Shown here piece after piece: positions 7,754 to 16,755 of a stretch of 64,000 nucleotides of DNA; the stretch's first letter is position 1, and every line of letters starts with the position of its first letter. Below the pieces are notes generated by a model. It ran no database searches. It was not told the origin of the DNA and saw nothing but the letters and a program-made list of their open reading frames with translations. The stretch comes from an uncultured Caldilineaceae bacterium (lineage in GTDB: Bacteria; Chloroflexota; Anaerolineae; Caldilineales; Caldilineaceae). A program made the translations under genes and the position numbers. The stretch lies in assembly GCA_958295915.1 (NCBI GenBank), contig OY282381.1, positions 1,386,722-1,450,721 of the forward strand. Reading direction: 5' to 3'.

Positions 7754-9673
7754 TTGAAACATATAGGTATCATCCTGCATCGTATTCTGGTCTTGGTTGT
7801 TGTGTCTGTTCTGGGGATGGCGGCCGACAGCTCTATGGCACAAGAGATGGCACAAGAGGAGGAGCGCGCCGGCACGGTGATAGTGGATGGATTGAATGGG
7901 CCCCAGGGCGTGTTGGTCATAGAGGATGGCAGCATTTGGGTGATCGACGTTGGGCTGGGTGGCGACGAGGAAGTGGAGGTGGAGGCACTTGATCCGAACA
8001 CGAACGAGCTGATCAAAGCGACGTTTGGCAATACGGCGCGGGTGATTCGGGTAACGCCGGGGGGTCAGTCTCAGCTTGTGGCGACGTTGCCTTCGATCTT
8101 TCTCGGCAGCGACATCGTCGGTGGGGCGCGTCTGGCGCTCCTCAACAGTGAAATGTATGCTACGGCTGGCGTCTGGCAAGGGGTGGCCAGCGAGGAAGCA
8201 CTGCCGGATACGGCCGCGGTATTGCGGGTGTTGCAGGGTTCAGTGCGGGAGATCGTGCCCTTGTGGAAATTGGAGAAAGAGGAGAATCCGGACGGATTTG
8301 TTCTGGAGTCCCATCCTTACGGGCTGACCACTGGCCCGGATGGTTTTCTATATGTGGCGGATGCCGGCGCCAATACACTGCTACGGGTGGATGTGGCGGC
8401 CCAGACTGCTGAAGTCATCACTGTATTCGATGGTGTTCCTGGTCCGCTGCCGAACCCGCATCGGGGCGGCGCGTTGCAGTCGGATCCGGTGCCGACGGGC
8501 GTCACTTTCGGCGCGGACGGCCGTATTTACGTCTCTTTCCTGCCTGGTTTTCCCTTCTTGCCGGGCGCAGCCAAGGTGGTTGTGGTCGACCTGGATTCTG
8601 GTAGCGTGACGGATTTCGCTACGAACCTGACGATGTTGACCGATCTGCGCACAGGAACGGATGGCAGGCTGTATGCTGTGCGGTTCGGCATTTTCACAGA
8701 TGAGGGCCCGATACCGAACAGCGGCGCGGTCATCCGCGTCGGCGAGGGGGAGACGTCTCAGGAGGTCATCACGGGCCTGCCATTTCCTACATCTGTCGAT
8801 TTTGATGAGAACGGCAATGCGTTTGTGGTGATCAACGGGGCGAGCATAGGCGTTCCCGGTAGCGGGGCTGTGCTGCGCTTCGATGGGGTTGCTGTGGCTG
8901 GGGCGTCGACGATTCGCTACGTAGCCAGCCAAACAGCCAGCCAAACAGAAGAGGAGGAGGAAGAGCCGGAATTCATCGCCAACTGTGACAGTCTGCCCGA
9001 TCATGGGGCGGTGACCAACGCTCTGGCGACGATCGTCGCGACTGGCGACAGCGGCGGACTGGGCAACCACATGTGGGCGACGATCGTCGATCGGGATGGG
9101 GTGGTTTGCTCTGTGACCCATTCTGGCGCGAACCGGGGATCCCAATGGCCGGGCGGTCGCATCCTCGCTGCTCAAAAGGCCAACACGGCCAATGCCTTCA
9201 GTCTGCCGCGGTTGGCTCTCTCTACCGGCAATCTCTACGCCTCGACGCAGCCGGGAGGGAGCCTGTACGGTTTAGATAGCAGCAATCCGCTGGACCCGTC
9301 TGTCGCCTACGCTGGGCCGACGATCGCCTATGGGCAAGCGGGGGATCCGATGGTGGGGCGGCGTCCCAACGGCGTGCATCGTTCTGGTGGTGGGCTGCCT
9401 CTGTACAACGCCAATGGCAGCCTGCTGGGCGGGCTAGGCGTCAGTGGGGACACGCCTTGCGCGGATCACATCATCGCCTGGAAGCTGCGCGATGCGTTAG
9501 AACTGGATTACATTCCGGCAGGGGTAAGCGCCAGCGCTGATGACAACATCATCTTTGATTTGCGGGCGGATGGCAGCAGCCTCAGCGGCTTTGGACACCC
9601 TCTTTGCGGCTTTGACGAGGTAGGAGTGGCAGAGAGGCTGCCGGCAGAATTCCCGATTGGGTCGGACGAATAG
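7754..9673 (+). CDS. Secreted ScyD/ScyE-like beta-propeller fused to a GlcG/HbpS-type domain
   Basis: A 639-residue protein starting at TTG, six bases after a strong AAGGAGAA site. It has an N-terminal signal peptide (about 1-30). Residues ~35-400 resemble the ScyD/ScyE propeller family: [64 protein letters not shown]. From ~415 on it matches GlcG/HbpS proteins ([43 protein letters not shown]), a family that includes heme-binding sensors. An acidic linker (EEEEEEPE) joins the two. Position directly behind a cytochrome-domain gene fits an extracytoplasmic heme or redox function, but that is inference. Confidence 0.7.
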   Translation: MKHIGIILHRILVLVVVSVLGMAADSSMAQEMAQEEERAGTVIVDGLNGPQGVLVIEDGSIWVIDVGLGGDEEVEVEALDPNTNELIKATFGNTARVIRVTPGGQSQLVATLPSIFLGSDIVGGARLALLNSEMYATAGVWQGVASEEALPDTAAVLRVLQGSVREIVPLWKLEKEENPDGFVLESHPYGLTTGPDGFLYVADAGANTLLRVDVAAQTAEVITVFDGVPGPLPNPHRGGALQSDPVPTGVTFGADGRIYVSFLPGFPFLPGAAKVVVVDLDSGSVTDFATNLTMLTDLRTGTDGRLYAVRFGIFTDEGPIPNSGAVIRVGEGETSQEVITGLPFPTSVDFDENGNAFVVINGASIGVPGSGAVLRFDGVAVAGASTIRYVASQTASQTEEEEEEPEFIANCDSLPDHGAVTNALATIVATGDSGGLGNHMWATIVDRDGVVCSVTHSGANRGSQWPGGRILAAQKANTANAFSLPRLALSTGNLYASTQPGGSLYGLDSSNPLDPSVAYAGPTIAYGQAGDPMVGRRPNGVHRSGGGLPLYNANGSLLGGLGVSGDTPCADHIIAWKLRDALELDYIPAGVSASADDNIIFDLRADGSSLSGFGHPLCGFDEVGVAERLPAEFPIGSDE

Positions 9674-9807
9674 CGGCGGAGTCGCATATAGAGGAGCAGC
9701 GGGCATGGGTGTGGATTGACGCTCCTGGGGATTCTCCAGGGATTGGCGCCGCTACCGCACGGCCTGAAGCCGGTCTGGCATGCCAAACAACAGATGGAAG
9801 GAAGAAG

Positions 9808-10347
9808 ATGAAAGATACAATGAGCATGAAAGATACAATGAGCTCTGAAGAGCATCGGCGACAGGCGGAGGAGGAAAAGGGCAGCATCGCTTTTGCGGTG
9901 GTGACGGTCTCCGACACGCGCACAGCGGAGACAGATCGCAGCGGCCAGTTAATCCGACAGATGGCAGAGGCGGCTGGCCATCGGGTGATCCACACCCGGA
10001 TCGTTGGCGACGAACCGGAGCAGGTGGCGGCGGCGTTGGCGGATTTCAGTGACAGCGGCGCGCAGGTTATCATCTTCAATGGCGGCACAGGGGTCAGCCG
10101 GCGAGATCGCACCTATGATGCGCTGTCTCGGGCGTTGGAAAAAGAGTTGCCCGGTTTCGGTGAGATCTTTCGCATGCTCAGCTACGCGGAGGTGGGGGCG
10201 GCGGCGATGCTCAGCCGCGCTACCGCCGGCACGTACCGAGGGTGCGCGGTGATCAGCGTGCCTGGCTCGACCAACGCTGTCAAGTTGGCCATGGAAAAGC
10301 TGATCCTGCCGGAGATCCAACATCTGGCTTGGGAAATAACCCGGTGA
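9808..10347 (+). CDS. moaB: MoaB/Mog-family molybdenum cofactor biosynthesis protein
   Basis: MoaB-type fold with AVVTVSDTR, the molybdopterin-binding [11 protein letters not shown] and the closing [17 protein letters not shown]. These proteins adenylylate molybdopterin or act in a related step of cofactor assembly in the cytoplasm. An 18-bp exact duplication encodes MKDTMS twice (9808-9825 and 9826-9843), giving two possible starts. GGAAGGAAGAAG sits before the first, so 9808 was chosen. The frame is open upstream to 9709, but those residues look like spacer. No other moa or mob gene is adjacent. Confidence 0.85.
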   Translation: MKDTMSMKDTMSSEEHRRQAEEEKGSIAFAVVTVSDTRTAETDRSGQLIRQMAEAAGHRVIHTRIVGDEPEQVAAALADFSDSGAQVIIFNGGTGVSRRDRTYDALSRALEKELPGFGEIFRMLSYAEVGAAAMLSRATAGTYRGCAVISVPGSTNAVKLAMEKLILPEIQHLAWEITR

Positions 10348-10705
10348 TCGGTTCACGCGGGGCTGGTCGGCCCTACTTCAGAGGTCTTGCGATGCACGCG
10401 CCTTTTCAGTTTCGCTTGCATACATCTGACTTTCCCCGCAGATTTTTTCTTTTGCCTGTTCTCACTTACAATGAAACAGCTTTCTTTGGCAGAGCGCCCT
10501 GCAGTGGCGCGCAATACGACTCTTAAGATTGTGAATGTGATTGGCGGAAAAGTCAGGCGCGGCGTTCATACCGCGTGCGCTACGAGCCGTAGGCAGTTCT
10601 GTCTGCACAGTTCTGTCTGCGTAGACATTTCAGCCACAAGCAGATAGTTTATGTGTGCCAATAGATGGATTATGAATTCATTCAATCCCCAACATCTCTA
10701 AAGGC
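10348..10705. other. Intergenic stretch without a recognised gene
   Basis: Short frames exist on both strands, but none shows family-like composition or a convincing ribosome binding site. A TCTGTCTGC motif is repeated near 10600. Nothing else is supported. Confidence 0.4.
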
Positions 10706-12127
10706 ATGACAATGACCTTGCGACGCAGCTTGCACATTGGTATTCTTTTGCTGATCGCGTTATCTCTGGCAGCCTGTGGACGTTCATCCCCGGACCCGAC
10801 GCCGCTCCCGAAGGGGGAGCCGACCGTTGAATTGGCGCCGACGACGGCTACACCAATTCCGCCTGCGCCGACAGCCATCGACACACCGGAAGCGGCCACG
10901 CCTACATCCCAGGCGGATGAAACAGTGATGCCGTCCGCGGAGGGCGGTCGGCCGACCACGCAGCCTCAACCACAGCAGACAGAACAGCCGGCTGCGGCCG
11001 ACTTCCTGCCGGCGACGATGGGAAGCCCGGACTTTGGCACGCAGGCATTTCTCTGGTGGCGGCCGGGCGTGGCGGACCGGGATTTGAAGCTAATCCGTGA
11101 AGCTGGCTTTCATTGGGTGAAGCAGACCTTCGCTTGGGAGTCGATTGAGGGCGCGAAGAAAGGTCACCTCGATTGGTCTTTTGCCGATCGAGTGGTACAG
11201 CAGGTGAACAGCAGCAATTTGAAGCTACTGGCGCGGGTATCCACCGATCCGGAGAAGACGGATTTTTGGGCCGGCACGCCCCCTGACAACGCCGATCACT
11301 TCGCCGATTATGTCTTTACTCTGGCCAGCCGCTACAGCTGCAGGCCAGGGGCGGTCGGCTGCATTCAAGCCTATCAGGTGTGGAATGAACCGAATCTAGC
11401 CCGCGAGTGGGGCTACAAACGTCCGAACCCGGCCGAGTATGCGCATTTCCTGAGAAAGGCATACACAGCCATCAAACGGGCAAACCCGAATGCTATTGTC
11501 ATCAGCGCCGGCATGGCCCCGACTGGGGATAACGACGAAATGGCTATGTCGGACGACATGTTCTATGAGCAGATGTACCAGGCGATGAACAGCGACAGCA
11601 CTGGCTTCTTCGACGCTTTGGGGGTTCACGGCGTGGGGTTCGCCGCGCCGCCGGAGCTGGATCCGGACAGAGCGGCCGCGGAGCAACGCTATGGCGGGCA
11701 TCGCTTCTTCAGCTTCCGCCATGTGGAGGACATCCGCGCCATTATGGAACGTCATGGTGACACTGACAAGCAGATCGTCCTGTTGGAGTTTGGCTGGACA
11801 CTCGATCCTGTAAACCCCGACTACCGATGGCACGGCGCGGATGCTGGCATCGATCAGAACGTGCAGGCGGCATACTTGCGGCGCGCATATGAATGGGCTG
11901 AAGCCAACTGGCGTCCGTGGATTGGTCTGATGAGTCTACTGACAATGCCCAACCTGGACTGGCTCAACGATGGCAATCCTGAGGATGAAGAGCAGTATTG
12001 GTGGGGGATTATGGAGCCAAGCATATTGCACCAACTTCACTTCCGTCCCGCGTATATTACGCTATGTCGCTATTTGAATGCCAAAGATGGGGCGTCCTGC
12101 GTTCACGCTCCGGAGCGACCGGATTGA
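10706..12127 (+). CDS. Glycoside hydrolase-like lipoprotein (clan GH-A TIM barrel)
   Basis: A 473-residue lipoprotein with lipobox LSLAAC (lipidated Cys at 24) and a Pro/Thr-rich linker to about 100. The catalytic domain carries VWNEPN with E228 as acid/base and VLLEFGW with E361 as nucleophile, the two-glutamate pattern of clan A glycosidases. The barrel also shows [16 protein letters not shown] and [12 protein letters not shown]. It would be anchored to the outer face of the membrane and cleave a beta-linked glycan; the substrate and exact GH family cannot be fixed by eye. Neighbouring genes do not form a polysaccharide cluster. Confidence 0.75.
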   Translation: MTMTLRRSLHIGILLLIALSLAACGRSSPDPTPLPKGEPTVELAPTTATPIPPAPTAIDTPEAATPTSQADETVMPSAEGGRPTTQPQPQQTEQPAAADFLPATMGSPDFGTQAFLWWRPGVADRDLKLIREAGFHWVKQTFAWESIEGAKKGHLDWSFADRVVQQVNSSNLKLLARVSTDPEKTDFWAGTPPDNADHFADYVFTLASRYSCRPGAVGCIQAYQVWNEPNLAREWGYKRPNPAEYAHFLRKAYTAIKRANPNAIVISAGMAPTGDNDEMAMSDDMFYEQMYQAMNSDSTGFFDALGVHGVGFAAPPELDPDRAAAEQRYGGHRFFSFRHVEDIRAIMERHGDTDKQIVLLEFGWTLDPVNPDYRWHGADAGIDQNVQAAYLRRAYEWAEANWRPWIGLMSLLTMPNLDWLNDGNPEDEEQYWWGIMEPSILHQLHFRPAYITLCRYLNAKDGASCVHAPERPD

Positions 12128-12187
12128 CGGCAATGAACGAGAGGGCAGGCTTTGTTGGCGGCCGAGACGCTCGCGGGCGCGCCTCAA

Positions 12188-12406
12188 CTAAGCGGTAAGG
12201 TTCTGAAAAATCTGGATAGCGTCCTCTAGCAGGCCGGCGATGAGGTCGATCCAGTCTGTGTCGCCGGTCAGAGGGTTCAGTTCGAGAGTGGCCAGATCCG
12301 GCTGCCAGTTGCTGACAGCGTAGCGCCAGCCGAAGAGGCCGGCGGCGATGATCAGCAGAAAGAAGATACGGGTCAGCAGGCGGCTGTTGCGGTGGAATCG
12401 GGGCAT
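12188..12406 (-). CDS. Small single-pass membrane protein of unknown function
   Basis: A 72-residue frame with a basic N-terminus (MPRFHRNSRLLTR), one clear transmembrane helix (about 14-30, IFFLLIIAAGLFGWRYAV) and an acidic tail with regular hydrophobic spacing (WIDLIAGLLEDAIQIFQNL). The composition looks coding, and the frame fills the gap between the glycosidase and tRNA-Val. I do not recognise a family. Confidence 0.45.
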   Translation of the reverse strand: MPRFHRNSRLLTRIFFLLIIAAGLFGWRYAVSNWQPDLATLELNPLTGDTDWIDLIAGLLEDAIQIFQNLTA

Positions 12407-12469
12407 GGGCGTGTTGTGTACCGGGCGCTGTCTGAGTCGATTCCATCATTTTGCTGTATCGGCCTGAAT

Positions 12470-12497
12470 TTGCAAAATATGCGGGCGATGATATACT
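12470..12497 (+). promoter_or_regulatory. Candidate sigma-70-type promoter for tRNA-Val
   Basis: TTGCAA (12470-12475), a 16-bp spacer and TATACT (12492-12497) lie about 70 bp before the tRNA. Confidence 0.5.
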
Positions 12498-12570
12498 CGG
12501 CGATGCGCGTCTGGGAACGCAGGCGTCTTTGTTGGCATTGTCGGGCGCAATTGTATTGCCTGCATGATTG

Positions 12571-12647
<77 letters not shown>

Positions 12648-12786
12648 AAGCTACGCACAATCAAGAACCTTCGTGTTTAGGTTGGCGGTGTAGATTCTGC
12701 AGCCAGCAAACTGTCTCAAGACTTCCCAGGGCGTGAACAGAGGAGACCAGGCCACTGGTCTCTGTGAGCATAGATACCGTAGAGCC

Positions 12787-13500
12787 ATGACCTCAGAGTC
12801 ACAACCTATAGCCATGTTGATTGACGGTGACAACGCCCAGCCGTCTCTGATCGAGTACATACTGGCCGAGACAGCCAAGTATGGAATCGTGACGACTCGC
12901 CGCATCTACGGTGATTGGACGGTACCGCAGATGTCTAAGTGGAAGGACTCTCTTCACTCCTATGCAGTCCAACCTATGCAGCAGTTCCATTACACCGTTG
13001 GTAAGAACGCTACGGACAGCGCCCTGATAATCGACGCCATGGACCTGTTGCACGCCGGAACCGTCGGCGGCTTCTGCATAGTTTCCAGTGACAGCGACTA
13101 TACCCGGTTGGCCACGAGAATTCGTGAGCAAGGGTTATTCGTGATGGGTATCGGTCGATCTGACACGCCCAAGTCGTTCGTGAACGCCTGCGAGGTCTTT
13201 GTCTACACGGAGAACTTATCCCCACAGGCGGAGCGTAAGGCTCAGGTGGCTAAGTTGGCCTCCTCGAACTGGACCCAGAAGGTTGGGCGCGCTATCGAGA
13301 TGGCTGTACAGGACGACAGTTGGGCCTTCCTCGGAGCCGTCGGCAGCCATCTACGTCAATTGGACCCCGCATTCGACCCCCGCAGCTATGGATACAAGCA
13401 ATTGTCACTGCTCATCAAGTCCTGCCCCGAACTGTTCGAGACGCGAGAGTCGAAGATTAAGGGTAAGACTTCGCTCGTCCATGTGAAGTTGAAATCTTGA
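12787..13500 (+). CDS. NYN-domain (LabA/DUF88-like) putative RNase with C-terminal LOTUS/OST-HTH domain
   Basis: N-terminal PIN-like NYN domain with acidic residues in AMLIDGDNAQ, ATDSALIIDAMDLLHAG and IVSSDSDYTRLATRIREQG, the usual metal-binding set. The C-terminal ~80 residues (WAFLGAVGSHLRQLDPAFDP, GYKQLSLLIKSCPELFE) match the LOTUS/OST-HTH RNA-binding domain commonly fused to it. This combination suggests an RNA-cleaving enzyme. The start at 12787 was chosen because homology begins immediately after it; the frame is open back to 12733. The gene begins 140 bp after tRNA-Val. Confidence 0.8.
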   Translation: MTSESQPIAMLIDGDNAQPSLIEYILAETAKYGIVTTRRIYGDWTVPQMSKWKDSLHSYAVQPMQQFHYTVGKNATDSALIIDAMDLLHAGTVGGFCIVSSDSDYTRLATRIREQGLFVMGIGRSDTPKSFVNACEVFVYTENLSPQAERKAQVAKLASSNWTQKVGRAIEMAVQDDSWAFLGAVGSHLRQLDPAFDPRSYGYKQLSLLIKSCPELFETRESKIKGKTSLVHVKLKS

Positions 13501-13639
13501 AAGTTGTAGTTCACCCACTCACCGGATAGCGACGAATGACATCGCCGCTTCCTAACACCCTACATCGCCTCACGCGGACGCCCACCCTTCCGACAGGACC
13601 TCCGCCTACTCTAGGAGGGTCAGCGTGGCCTTCTCCTGC

Positions 13640-13835
13640 TTATCGGGAGGGTAGTCGTGCTTGCGCAGGATACGGCGGCCGAGGCCCTGGAGCAGGACTG
13701 GGGACCGCATGGCCACCTTCTACGATTTCCCCAGGGAGCACTGGCGGCACATTCGGACGACGAACCCGGTGGAGTCACCCTCGCGGCCCTCAGGCTCCGC
13801 ACCGATACCGCCACTCCGCACGCGCCAGAAAGTCC
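13640..13835 (+). pseudogene. IS256 (Mutator-type) transposase C-terminal remnant, frameshifted
   Basis: One frame reads [20 protein letters not shown], continuing NPVES. This is the highly conserved catalytic-end motif of IS256-family transposases (FYDFPAEHW.H.RTTNPIES). The normal continuation F..VRLRT appears only in another frame, as AALRLRTDTA, and the preceding AEALEQDW is in that other frame too, so at least two frameshifts are present. The fragment covers only ~60 residues of a ~400-residue protein. No terminal inverted repeats were seen. It shows past transposition beside the tRNA. Confidence 0.7.
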
Positions 13836-13885
13836 AGAGCCGACAGATAACCTGATCTACCGCTACCGGCGAATTGATAGCATCT

Positions 13886-14680
13886 ATGAAAAAGAGAGTT
13901 TACGAGATTATAGAGGAGGCAGAGCCCGGCAATCGGGCCAGCGAGATATTCGACATCTTCCTCATCTCGTTCATATCCTTGAACGCCATCAGCTTGGTTG
14001 TGGGGACCGTGGAGGAGATTCATCAGATCGCGCCGCGGGCTTTCCGACTATTCGAGATCGTATCCGTAGCCATCTTCACAGTGGAGTATCTGCTGCGGGT
14101 CTGGTCCTGTAGCGTGAATCCGCGCTACGCCCATCCCGTGTTGGGGCGGTTGCGGTTTATGGTTTCGCCTTTGGCGCTCATCGACTTGCTGGCGATCTTA
14201 CCTTTTTATATGGCGCCCTTCATCGGTTTGCATGGGCTTGACTTGCGCTTTCTGAGGGCGGTGCGTCTTCTGGCCCAGATCGTCCGTTTGAGTCGATATT
14301 TCTCCAGTATGCGCACATTGGCCCGGGTTTTGCACACCAGACGGGGCGAGCTACTGGCCGTGGTGCTGGTCTTGTCATTGCTGCTGGTGATGACATCGTC
14401 ACTGATATTTTTTGCTGAAAACGAAGCCCAGCCCGATACGTTTGCCAACATTCCTCAGGCGATGTGGTGGAGTGTTATAACGCTGACCACCGTCGGCTAC
14501 GGGGATGTATTTCCGGTCACCGTAGCGGGTCGTCTTCTGGCCGGGCTGATCGCGGTAGTGGGCATAGGGCTGTTCGCCTTACCGGCGGGTATTCTGGGAT
14601 CTGGCTTTATGGAGGAGATAGGGAAGGGCAAGAACGCAACCAGGGTATGCCCTCATTGCGGTAAGGAGATCCACGAGTAG
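13886..14680 (+). CDS. Voltage-gated potassium-type ion channel with C-terminal zinc-ribbon-like tail
   Basis: A 264-residue six-helix channel. S1-S3 lie in residues 20-115. An S4-like segment carries spaced arginines (LRFLRAVRLLAQIVRLSRY, about 119-138). The pore has the K+ selectivity filter TVGYGD at 202-207 and is followed by S6. The tail CPHCGKEIHE contains a CxxC motif, probably metal-binding or truncated. An ATG at 13886 (MKKRVYE) is preferred over a TTG four codons earlier. It passes potassium across the cytoplasmic membrane in response to voltage; nothing nearby indicates regulation. Confidence 0.85.
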   Translation: MKKRVYEIIEEAEPGNRASEIFDIFLISFISLNAISLVVGTVEEIHQIAPRAFRLFEIVSVAIFTVEYLLRVWSCSVNPRYAHPVLGRLRFMVSPLALIDLLAILPFYMAPFIGLHGLDLRFLRAVRLLAQIVRLSRYFSSMRTLARVLHTRRGELLAVVLVLSLLLVMTSSLIFFAENEAQPDTFANIPQAMWWSVITLTTVGYGDVFPVTVAGRLLAGLIAVVGIGLFALPAGILGSGFMEEIGKGKNATRVCPHCGKEIHE

Positions 14681-14742
14681 CTTACTGTTATCGATGTTAT
14701 CTGGCTGGGCCTGAAGATGCGTGTACTGCAAAGTCCTCCTCT

Positions 14743-15195
14743 TTATAAAAAAGGACTCGGTCCGGTTCTGCGCCGCTGCAGGATCAAAACCGGCTTACCA
14801 TAATCTCCTTCGCTCACGTCGTCGAGATCTCGGTGTTTGATATCTTCCAGTTGTCCGAGTTTGCTCGTCCATGTTCCATCGTCTAGCTGCCGCGCGGCAT
14901 GTGTGGGACTACCATCCAGGTCAGCAAAAATTGCCACTTTTTCCATTCCCACCTCGAAGGTAGCATTTTGGCACACTTCAAATCCGAGCCCTCGGAATAC
15001 TTCAGCGTATACTGCCACTGTGTATTGTCTAGGCACACCTGGGGGCCAATAGTATTGACCCGCAGTATCCGGCTCCCACCAACGCGAATCATCTCCTGCA
15101 GCCCAAGCAATACAATTATAATCCGGTTGCGCCGGGCTGGTGATCTCATATGTGGCACTACTGAGATTTGGGAACAGGCGTTCCAAACTCACCAC
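14743..15195 (-). CDS. Conserved hypothetical protein with YNCIAWA motif
   Basis: A 150-residue protein with the motif PDYNCIAWAAGDDSRWWEPD followed by YYWPPGVPR. I recall this pattern from a family of uncharacterised proteins (DUF7689-like). The conserved Cys, Asp and Trp residues give it the look of an enzyme or peptidase-like domain, but no activity is known to me. It starts at GTG and overlaps the upstream gene by 7 bases. With the next two genes it forms one minus-strand operon. Confidence 0.6.
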   Translation of the reverse strand: MVSLERLFPNLSSATYEITSPAQPDYNCIAWAAGDDSRWWEPDTAGQYYWPPGVPRQYTVAVYAEVFRGLGFEVCQNATFEVGMEKVAIFADLDGSPTHAARQLDDGTWTSKLGQLEDIKHRDLDDVSEGDYGKPVLILQRRRTGPSPFL

Positions 15196-15626
15196 TGCAA
15201 CCCTTCCCCTCTTGCCCAGTTTAGCCAGTCCTGAGCCATCTCTGCGACAACACCTCTATGCTCGGGGAGCACGGGATCCTCTTGGGTGATCGCCTGAAGC
15301 GCCCAAAACCAGTGTCCTGGCTTGTGTTCGAGTTCCCTGAGAATTAATGGCAGCGCGCGCGGCCCCAGGCCCACGATCTGCAGATACGCAGGATGTAGAA
15401 CGACCTCCCGTATCGAGGAAAGATGAGCGCATTCCTCATGCACGACTCCTGCGAGACGATGGAATTGTTCTATCACGGCATCTGGCTGGATACCTGATTC
15501 GGTCTCCGTTATCGAAGTGGAAAGCCCCCTATTCCATCCAATTTTCATAAGATCCCAAATCGGTTGGCCAAATTCCCTTGACGCCGCGGATACATACGTG
15601 TCATGAAAGAACGCAATGATCGTCAT
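15189..15626 (-). CDS. Conserved hypothetical protein, middle gene of the TIGR04255 module
   Basis: A 145-residue soluble protein. The C-terminal half, YLQIVGLGPRALPLILRELE, HWFWALQAITQEDPV, MAQDWLNWARGEG, is a pattern I recall from short proteins found beside TIGR04255 and YNCIAWA proteins in scattered bacteria. The N-terminal half (SSIREVVLHPAY) is helical. No catalytic motif is evident. Its ATG overlaps the stop of the upstream gene by four bases, and its 3' end overlaps the next start, so the three products are probably made in fixed ratio. Confidence 0.6.
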   Translation of the reverse strand: MTIIAFFHDTYVSAASREFGQPIWDLMKIGWNRGLSTSITETESGIQPDAVIEQFHRLAGVVHEECAHLSSIREVVLHPAYLQIVGLGPRALPLILRELEHKPGHWFWALQAITQEDPVLPEHRGVVAEMAQDWLNWARGEGLQW

Positions 15627-16432
15627 TTTTGACTCTCCACTCCAAGTAGATCGCGAAGTCGGTCCGTGATGCTGTCCTCGAAAGCCATCACCACATTGTC
15701 GTGGGCTTGTTGAATCTCCTCTTTCAACTCAATCTCACATGGAGGTATATCGAGTGTGGCTATATCGTATAAATCCAGCATAAAGACTTGTTTTTCTTCC
15801 ATCGGCTGAGGAGGGACAGGGGAGCCGAATGTTATCAGTACCGTATGCCCTTGTTCGGTCTGAGGGACCTCCACTCGAACGAGAAAGGGACCATGAGTGT
15901 TTCCCAGGGACTGTGGGAGTTGCGGATAGATCGTAAAGTAGTCTTCCATAGAGACTTGCGCCCCTGGAATTTCTATCCGATTTATGTATCGTAGTCCGAT
16001 CCGGGCAACCTTTTGGGGCAGCGCGATTTCTCTGTATACGGTCAGCGCTTTGTAAACCACCTGCTCCCAATCCTCAAAATGAGGATACGGAGGCATCTGG
16101 TTGACCACGAGAAGATCCTCGGCAACTTGTATCATACGGTCGCTGTTCGCGGAGACGAATTGCATCCACGGTGGTAATCTCTGCACGCTAGCTGAAGCCG
16201 TACCCTGGCCCAAAGTGATCTGAGCTTCCTGGATATCCCGCTGCTGTTTTCTGGGGAATTTATCTTTGACTCTTTCGTAGAAGGCGCCGGGAATGGTGTC
16301 GTCCCATGTCGATGCGGCGAAATATATCTCGCAAAGCGCTTCAACCACTGGTGGTGTACGGTAACTTCGTTCCGGTATTGCCCTGTGTGGATTATCACCG
16401 GGAGACCGTCTATGCGGTAATTCCGTGCTCAA
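15623..16432 (-). CDS. TIGR04255-family protein
   Basis: A 269-residue protein starting at TTG, with the family's opening YRTPPVVEALCEIYF and the later WEQVVYKALTVYREIALPQK and RIGLRYINRIEIP segments. TIGR04255 proteins are sporadically distributed, have no known activity and are often found in accessory regions. Here the gene leads a three-gene minus-strand operon and is divergent from the defence helicase. The shared 320-bp spacer contains two palindromes. Confidence 0.65.
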   Translation of the reverse strand: MSTELPHRRSPGDNPHRAIPERSYRTPPVVEALCEIYFAASTWDDTIPGAFYERVKDKFPRKQQRDIQEAQITLGQGTASASVQRLPPWMQFVSANSDRMIQVAEDLLVVNQMPPYPHFEDWEQVVYKALTVYREIALPQKVARIGLRYINRIEIPGAQVSMEDYFTIYPQLPQSLGNTHGPFLVRVEVPQTEQGHTVLITFGSPVPPQPMEEKQVFMLDLYDIATLDIPPCEIELKEEIQQAHDNVVMAFEDSITDRLRDLLGVESQK

Positions 16433-16541
16433 GGTTTCGCCTCCATGTCAAAAGTCGGCTTGGGAGCGGTCATGTTATCCACTCATGATGTCAGACAAGG
16501 TTCCTTCGTCCGCTGTCAACTGATGGTCGATGCGCGCCGGT

Positions 16542-16609
16542 CAGTTGGAGACCAACTGCTTCAGGCCCGTGTCAATAGTATACTTGTCATAGCGCTGCCA
16601 TGGTAGCGC
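16542..16609. promoter_or_regulatory. Two palindromes in the divergent promoter region upstream of the XRE-helicase
   Basis: CAGTTGG-AGA-CCAACTG (16542-16558) is a perfect 7-bp inverted repeat. GCGCTGCCATGGTAGCGC (16592-16609) is a near-perfect 18-bp palindrome centred on CCATGG, with an outer TGTC/GACA pair. Downstream, 16680-16715 is very AT-rich and includes TATAAT at 16705-16710. These could be operators for the HTH domain of the adjacent helicase. The rest of 16433-16755 holds no gene. Confidence 0.4.
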
Positions 16610-16755
16610 GACATAACGATGTCATCCAGATCCCTAAAATGCCATGATCTACTCTATCAGGGATGCAAGTTGAATTCGCAGGCATAACATATTATTATAC
16701 ATATTATAATGACATTAAAAACTTCACCTGCTCTTATGATAAATGATAGCTTGGG

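Noticed and set aside
14720..14752. Possible terminator AGTCCT...AGGACT after the ion channel
   Set aside because: The stem is only about 6 bp with an A/T-rich loop, and there is no clear T-run in either direction.
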